Positions 57,085 through 64,000 of a stretch of 64,000 bases of DNA are shown one piece after another. The notes beneath the pieces were generated by a model. It did no database searches. It was not told the DNA's origin and saw nothing but the letters and a program-made list of their open reading frames with translations. The stretch's first letter is position 1. The number at the start of each line of letters is the position of its first letter. The position numbers and the translations under genes were made by a program. The DNA is taken from assembly GCA_030549775.1 (NCBI GenBank), contig CM060174.1, positions 100,332,132 through 100,396,131 on the forward strand, read 5' to 3'. The DNA is from Tamarix chinensis (taxonomy: Eukaryota > Streptophyta > Magnoliopsida > Caryophyllales > Tamaricaceae).

Positions 57085-59822
57085 ATATTACTAGAATGTC
57101 CCTAGGACTCACAATAATATTATTCATGCATTAATGGTCACAATAACATAACACATCATGGATAAGTACTTAACATGTTTCATTAATAACCAAACTCTTT
57201 CTTTAAGCAATATTTCCAAACATAGCATATAAACTATCACGCTTTCCTTTTTATCAATCAATATAAGCAACTACGTATAATATATTAAACAATATATATC
57301 ATGAAAAATACATATTAAAACCCTAATGTACTATCATACGTTTATCCATGAGTTTAAGTGGGGTTTAATGATTACCTTAATTCTTGTAAAATTGAACCTT
57401 ACCGGTATCCCAGTTAAAGATTCAAGCTTTGATTAGCAAAACCAATCCCTAAAAATAATATCAATACTTATCATATTAGAATAAGAAAACCAAAGCATAA
57501 GACTTTATAAAACTTAATTAATGAAATAATAAACTTAAATATTATTATACCTTAAAATTTATTAACTAAATTAAACCAAGAATGCAACAACTCATCTTGC
57601 TCATGCAGCATGAGTTGCATGCAAAACAAGGGAGAAAAGGCTCGAAGGTGGCATGAAGAAAAGGAAGATTGTCTATTTTTGTGTTGGAGTTTTGGGGCTA
57701 GGAAAGAGGGCAGGTAGGGGATTTAGGGCAAGGGAAGGGTGAAAGGGTGAACAGGGGGTTTAGGTGGTTATCGGGAATAGGTTGTTGGCAGCTAAGAGCG
57801 GCGGTGACTGTGACAACGAGGTTGCAAAGGTGGCTGCTGAGGTGGAGTGGGCTGAGAAGGAAGGAAAAGTGAGGGGAAAATGAGGGGCTCAAAGTATTGG
57901 TTTCGGCCAAAGGAGGTGTGGAGGTAGTAGGGGAGGTTGTAGGGAGTGGTTTGGTGGCTTAGGTGGTGGCAGAGGCGGTGAGACGGCGGCGGAAGGAGGA
58001 GGTGCAGGTGGGTTGCCGAGAAGGAAGAAAAAGAAGAGAGAAAGGAGAGGGGAAGAAGAAGGGACTGTAGGGGGCTCGAGGGGGTGGCTTGGTGGTGCAT
58101 GGTGGTAGCAGAAGGATGCAAAAGGTGGTGCAGGCAACTGGTGAGGTAGAGGGGACGGTGGTGCAAAAACAAGGAGGAGAGGATGAAGGAGAAGGAAATG
58201 GAGAGAAAGGAATAGGGGAAGGGAAAAGGGGTTTGAAAAATGGGCAGGATGAAGGAGGAAGGGAAGAAGAAACAGAAGAGGGAGTAGAGGGGCGTAGGTG
58301 TGGTTGGTCGGGCAGTTGTAGGGTGGTAGGGGAGGTCGGGTGGCAGGGAGAGGGAAGGGAATAAGAGGAAAGAAAAGGCATGAGTGATGGGGGTGTAGGG
58401 TCTATTGGGTCCAAAATGGGGAAGAAAAGGATGGGGGAGAAAGAGAGGGAGAGTGGGAGAGGCAGGTGGTGGCCGGTAGTTACAGGCTGCGGTGGCTGGG
58501 CGTGTTGCTTGGGGTGGCAGGCATGGGCAACCAAGACAGGTCGAGGCAGGAGGTAGAAGAAGATATATTACTAAAATACCCCTAAGGCTCACAAAATATT
58601 AACTATGCATTAAGACCACAATAGCATAATACAACATGGGTAATACTTAACATTTTCATTAATAACGAACTCCTACCTTAAACATTACCTCCATACATAG
58701 CACATAATCTATCATGCTTCATTTTCATCAATCAACACAAGAAACCACATATATCATATTAAACAACATATACCAAGCATAATAATAATATATTAAAAAA
58801 AATCATAATGTGCTAACATACGTTAATCCATGCGTTTAAGTGGGATTTAACGATTACCTCAGTTTCCGCAAAAATGAACCTTACCGGTATTCTAGTTTAA
58901 GGTTCAAGCTTTGATTATCAAAACCAATACCTAAAATAATATCAAGATTGATTATATTAGAAATAAGGGAAAACCAAGTGCAAGACTTTATAACCTTAAT
59001 TAATAAAATAATTAGCTTAAAATATTATTTTACCTTAAAATTATTAAACAACTAAATCAAGAAATGAAGAAACTCATGCTGCTCATGCAACATGAGCTGC
59101 ATGCAAAGAAATGAGGAGGGGGCTCAAAGGTGGCAAGAATGGGAGGAGGGAGTGGTGTTTTCGAGTTGGTGGTTTGGGGCTAGGAAGGAAGGTGGTTGGG
59201 GGAGGATTTAGGGCAAGAGAAGGGTGAAGAGGTGGAGAGGGGGTGTGAGTGGTGGTCGGTGATGGGTTGAGGGAGGCTAAGGGCGGCGGAGGTGGCGGCA
59301 GTGAGGCTGCGAAGGTGGCGGCTGAGGAGGGAGATCGAGATGGGGGCTAGTGAGGAAGGAAAAGGGAAGGGAAAATGAAGGCCTTTGGGTGGTGTTTTCG
59401 GCCAAATAAGGGTTGGGGGTGGTAGAGGAGGTTGCATGGATTAATGTGGTGGCTTAAACGGCGGCAAGAGCAGCGAAACAGCGGCGGAGAAGGGCGGTGC
59501 AGGGTGGCTGCCGAGAAGGGAGAGGAAGAAGAGAAAAAGAAGAGGGGAGGAGGAAGGAGGCTGCGGGGTGGCTCGATGGGTGATGTTATTGGTTGGGGAT
59601 GAAGTAGAGGGTGGCAGGGGGTGGTGCAGGTGGCTTTTGAGGTGGCGGAAGCGGCGGAGCTAGGCGGCGAAGCCAAAAACAGGGTGAGAGAGGGGAGGAG
59701 AAGAAAGGGAGAAAAGGAGGTCGGGGAAGGCATGTGAGGCTCGAGAAAATGGGCGAATGGGATAGGAAGGGAAGAAGAAGAAGGAGGAGAGAGAGAGGAG
59801 GGGATAAGGAGCTCGAGGCCCA
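57085..59822. repeat. Internal tandem duplication (unit about 1.48 kb) in copy B
   Basis: Unit 1 is about 57085-58564 and unit 2 about 58565-59822. Both start 'atattacta.aat..ccctag/aaggctcaca' and continue through 'taaacgattacc', 'accggtat', 'caagctttgatta' and a '...gcatgagttgcatgcaaa' segment into a purine-rich block. Within the blocks, minus frames (57792-58592 and 59347-59823) share a short similar stretch (FGR...FIFPSLFLP), but are otherwise low-complexity Pro/Ser/Leu. Confidence 0.8.
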
Positions 59823-59825
59823 CTT

Positions 59826-60244
59826 ATGTTGGTTATAATGTTTTTAATTGTTATTGCTGTTACTAGTTTTAATTATCTAATTGATGAATTTTGATAGCTA
59901 TTATATGTTTTAATTGCCCAACTAACTACCCATTAATGACCAATGTTTATGTCTATTTTTATTAATAAATGTTACATAATGTTTGGCTTCAAAAATATTA
60001 CCCGGAATACCTTTCATGGCATTTTAATGTTGTTAATGATGTCTTAATTTTGATTTCATTTACACTTTCTAATTACCTAATTAAAGAAGTTTGATTACAG
60101 TTACACATTTTAATCATCTAATTGGTTAATTATTATTAACTAATGTTTTTGTCTATTTTTATTTTTCAAAACCTAATTCATCCTTCCAATTGTGACCATG
60201 ACTTTGATAGAGTTTAACCATTTTTTGAGCATTGAAAGTAATTA
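59826..60244. other. AT-rich spacer
   Basis: I see no gene. Imperfect duplication: 'aattatctaattgatgaattttgat...taattg' near 59870 and 'aattacctaattaaagaagtttgat' near 60072. Confidence 0.5.
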
Positions 60245-63200
60245 TTTTTTTTAAGTAGGAGTTTATTACTATCAAAATAGAGATTACGAAGTAGCAGTGC
60301 ACTCAATACAATGAAGAAACAATAACCATCTAGCATACTTAGCATAAAAAGTATGATTCCATAGCCTCCTAGATACATTCATAATTATGATCCTCAAAAG
60401 CACGCAATTCTATCTAGTACTATGTTGAAACACTCTAAGATTCCTTTCATGCCAAATGGTTGCAATGTAAGAGACAAATAAAGCTCCTAAAATGTGTTTC
60501 TTCTCTACTGCTTGTCGAGATCTTATAGTTAAGGCCTTTACCTCCTGATCCCATCCCAGAATGTGGTCACTTTTGCCAGCACTCTTCCTAATATTCCTCC
60601 AAATAATGGAGGTATTAGGACAAAACAAAAACAAATGATCTCTGGTCTCACTCTGCTGGTGACAAAAAACATAGACTTGATCCACTACTAGTCTTATCTT
60701 CTTCAGCCTTGCTTTAGTTAACAACCCGTTTTTACATGTAAGCCAAGCTATAAAATTTAATCTAGGTGTTGATACAGACCTCTATAGCAGCTTTGCCCAT
60801 GATTGCCTATCTTGTGTTGTTCTAATGGAATGATAGGCTACTTTGATACTATAATCAAAATGCCTTGTCTCACAACTCAGAATATAATCATGGAGTACAC
60901 TTCTAATATGCAAAATCCAGAGAAATATCCAGGAAGTGTAAGAGGTAGGAATGAAATCCCACACAGATCCCTGCTTAATGTAAACTGAATGCACCCATTT
61001 GACCCATAGAGTATTCTTTTTTGCTGCAATGTTCCAAAGAAGCTTCCCCAGAGCACAACAATTCCAAATCTCAAGATTGAGCAAGCTAAGACCACCCTCA
61101 TTGATTGGTGAGCAAAGTTTATCCCAAGAAACTAGGTCAGTCTTCTTTACATGCAGCTTTCCAGACCATAGGAAGTTCCTACACATGCTGATAAAACAAT
61201 GTAAAACTTTCCTAGGTAGCAAAATAATTTGACTGAAATAAAGATGGATACTAAACAACACAAATTTAATAAGCTACAACCTCCCAGCATAGGACAGAAA
61301 TAAAGTGCTCCAATGTCTCAATCTTGCAGTGATCTTATCAAGTAAAGGTTGCAGATGTGATGCAGATAAATGAGCAGATGTCAAAGGCAGGCCTAGGTAA
61401 GTGATAGGAAACCTCCCTGCAGGAAACCTAAGGAATTCCAGGATGGCAGCTTGAGTTTGAACATCAACACCCCCAAGAAACACAGAACATTTATGGGGAT
61501 CAACCACAAGCCCTAAAGTTGCAGAAAAATGGTCCAAAACCTCTTTAAGACATTGCACACTTTGTAGATTACCCTTATAGAACAACAACAAATCATCAGC
61601 AAAATTTAAGTTTATGAGCTGCAATCCTTTACATCTAGGATGAGCATTAAACCTTCGATCAACCCATAACTTCGTCAAACACCTACTAAAATAATTCATC
61701 ACTAGCACAAAAAGATAAGGAGATAGAGGATCTCCTTACCTTAAGCCTCTTTTTCTAAGGAAAGGACCAGCAAGAACACCATTGTATGTGATAGAATATG
61801 ATACAGTGGTCACACAGGTCATAATCAATTTGACAAAGTGGGTAGGGAATCCATATAAGATGAGGAGTTGCTATAGAAAATCCCAATTTACCATGTCATA
61901 TGCCTTATTAAGATCAATCTTAAGCATACATCTGGGTGAGATGCCCTTATGAGAGTACTTCCTGACTAATTCATGGGCCAAAAGAATATTTTCTCCAATG
62001 CTTCTCCCCTTAATGAAAGCATTATGAGAATGTGATATTCTTCAATCTGTGAACAAAAAGTTTTGAAATAATTTTATACAACACATTGCAGCAATCTATG
62101 GGTCTAAAATCAGTAACCCTATTTGCATTTGGTTGCTTGGGGATAAGAGTTAAAGCAGTAATGTTTAGCTTTTTTGGCAAAAAACTAGATGCAAAAAACT
62201 CTCGAATAGCCCACAATACCTCTCCTACAATAATAGGCCAGCTAGCCTTGAAAAAACCTGCAGAAAATCCATCCACTCTAGGAGCTTTAGTATCCCCCAT
62301 TGAGAAGATAACCTCTTTTACTTCCTCTACTGTAGCAGGTGCAGAAAGCCCAGCATGATGAGCCTGATCCACACCTGAGTTCAGAACTGAAGGGTCCAGT
62401 TCTCCCTCCATACATGGACTTGATCCAAAAAGCTGCTGATAATAGGTGATGAAGGCAGCTTGAATGTGGATAGCTCCTCTTACTTCATTGTCTTTAGAAT
62501 CCAAGAGCAATACCACTGCTTTTCTTTGATGCCTCTCCTTTACCTTAGCTTAAAAGTATTTGTGATTTGAATCCCCACACTTGAGCCAGTGATTGGTTAC
62601 TTTTTGCTTGTAGAAATGTTCTTCACAATAAAGCAAATGATGGAAGTGTTTTTCTTTCACCTAACGTAATCTTCTCTATTTAGCATTGCTAGGGTTGGAA
62701 TAACAAACATGTTGTAAAGCATCCACCTCCTCCCTAGAAGTCTGAACTTTGTGAGTGATAGATCCATAATTATCTCTATTAAAAGTCTTGAATTCCTGCT
62801 TTATAAGGCCTAACCTCTCGGAAACTTTGAGATGGATAACCATAGGACAATGATCAGAGATTAAAGGGCATAAAAACTCTGCCAAAGACTGTTGATAAGC
62901 ATCCAACCAATGTATGTTCACAAATTCCCTATCCAGCTTGCAACAAACCTCCTCCTCTCCTTCTCTATAGCTGGACCAAGTAAAATGGTAGCCTTGACTT
63001 TGAAGATCACACAGTCTCAGCTCCTGACAGCAATCTCTGAAGTCCTGGACATCAGAGACATTTGGAAGCCTCCCCTAGAATTTATCAGAATCATGCAACA
63101 CCACATTAAAATCCCTTACCACAATCCAAGGAGCATTTCCTGGAGAATGTGTCTTCAACCAATTTCATAGAGCCTTTCTTGCAACACCACTGTTATAAGT

Positions 63201-63600
63201 ATAAACAAAAGCCACAAAAAAACTAACATTTGTCTGCAAGTTAGTTATATGACATAAAATTGCTTGATCACTAACAGAATAAGATCCCATTAGCCATACC
63301 TTTGGATTCTAAAGGACCCAAATTCTACCATTTGGGTGGTGAGAATAGTTATTTATGGCAGACCAACCCTGTTGAATTTTATTAAACACAGCAGTAAAAT
63401 TGGGTTCTTTAACCCTGGTTTCCAATAAACTAAATAAATTCAATTTGTGTCTAGCACAAAATCTCTTGACATCCCTATACTTGGAAGTCTTATTCAGTCC
63501 CCTTACATTCCAAACACTAAGCATTATCTCCAGGATCCAGAAAAGAAACCTGTCCTCCTTGGACTCCAACATCTCCAGCCACCCCTAATTCATGCTCACC
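60245..63600 (-). mobile_element. Degenerate L1-type LINE (ORF2 region)
   Basis: Read on the minus strand. Endonuclease start MLSVWNVRGLNKTSKYRDVKR (about 63520) with LLETRVKE. An altered W.V.DFN motif (WIVVRDFNVVL, near 63110) where GDFN is expected. PLISDHCPMVIH (62840) keeps the SDH catalytic motif. Reverse transcriptase blocks KAPRVDGFSAGFFK (near 62280), LTLIPKQPN and DFRPIDCCNVLYKIISK. The active-site box is FADD at 61592-61603. A zinc-binding zf-RVT-like end is C-x10-HLFLFC (near 60640). An AATAAA-like signal and A8 tail are near 60245-60260. Many frameshifts; ORF1 is missing. Dead copy. Confidence 0.85.
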
Positions 63601-64000
63601 ACAAGGAGACCCCTGATATCCAGCCAATCGTTGGTGTTAGATCTTATTACTAATGATTAATCATTAGTATTTTATTTGTTGACATTAAGGGACAGTTATA
63701 TGCTTGACTACGAGCCCTAGTTCTTCATTTGCTATACTTGTCTTTCGACTTCGATTCAAACTCTCTCTTTTCAATGACCTTCTTGTCATTATTTCCTATC
63801 ATTTTTCATCCTTCTCCATTTGTTTCATTTTTGAAGGTTTGTATGCTTCTAAGTTCAATTTATTATGTATTATTTTGTTTAAGGTTATCTAATTATGATT
63901 TTTTAGGTGTACTTGGAGAAACACCACCGCGCTACTGTCGAGTTGAGTTGCGTCACCATTAAGAAATACCAAGCAACCCTGCAACATTAATTCACTATCA
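63601..64000. other. Unassigned right edge
   Basis: AT-rich; short frames only. Contains the palindrome 'taatgattaatcatta' at 63649-63664. Confidence 0.4.

Larger units (their letters stand above)
53333..59825. repeat. Long non-coding repeat, family A/B (copy B)
   Basis: Begins TGTAACACCCCTAAAATTC, the inverted counterpart of the terminus of copy A. It is collinear with copy A: 'cccattgaataggtaggggccc' near 53720, 'ccactattat..ccggtgg' units, 'cactttaagtactagtg' near 55580, the tandem array region, then AT block and purine block. It also contains a hAT MITE, a 30-bp minisatellite and an internal 1.48-kb tandem duplication. No retrotransposon protein is encoded. The GGGTRTTACA end was not found after 59825, so the right side appears truncated. 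Confidence 0.65.

Noticed and set aside
57792..58592. 266-codon Pro/Ser/Leu-rich minus frame
   Set aside because: It lies in a pyrimidine/purine-biased repeat where stops are rare by composition; no domain is recognisable.

Overview
This is a nuclear genomic segment of a flowering plant, most likely a eudicot. It is AT-rich with U-rich introns and GT/AG splice sites, it carries a plant-type eIF3a gene and a cluster of plant-specific DUF241 genes, and most of the rest is transposable-element sequence. Species cannot be told from sequence alone.

Layout. (1) 1-4107: a non-coding long repeat (family 'A/B') ending GGGTATTACA, with a 146-bp tandem array, abutting an antisense Gypsy gag/LTR remnant (4108 to about 6360). 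(2) About 8750-21050: a DUF241 gene array. It reads as two copies of a three-gene block (types A, B, C). Three genes are intact: 11755-12582, 15071-15877 and 16910-17737. Three are pseudogenes: about 9206-10011, 13548-14287 and 19746-21050. Later insertions explain the length differences between the blocks: a 755-bp minisatellite element in block 1, and a 630-bp Helitron plus a 0.34-kb tandem duplication in block 2. A hAT-like MITE with an 8-bp target duplication sits inside the last pseudogene. (3) 22148 to about 40900, minus strand: an apparently intact eIF3a gene of 13 coding exons (956 residues by my splicing) plus a 5'UTR intron. Two introns exceed 6 kb and hold a LINE fragment, a solo LTR, LTR-element debris and a recent 362-bp tandem duplication. 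(4) 41593 to about 45560, minus: a decayed autonomous-type Helitron (Rep HUH motif plus PIF1-like helicase). (5) About 45590-49292, plus: an internally deleted Copia element between two LTRs. (6) 49300-53332: unrecognised T-rich sequence, ending in a possible gene start cut by a repeat. (7) 53333 to about 59825: a second, larger A/B-family repeat with a nested hAT MITE, a 30-bp minisatellite and a 1.48-kb internal tandem duplication rich in purine tracts. (8) About 60245-63600, minus: a degenerate L1-type LINE.

The only well-supported host functions are translation initiation (eIF3a) and the DUF241 proteins, whose function I do not know. I found no tRNA, rRNA or CRISPR array. The most notable structure is the DUF241 A-B-C block duplication, with a recurring upstream motif and datable insertions. 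No novel multi-gene system could be supported.
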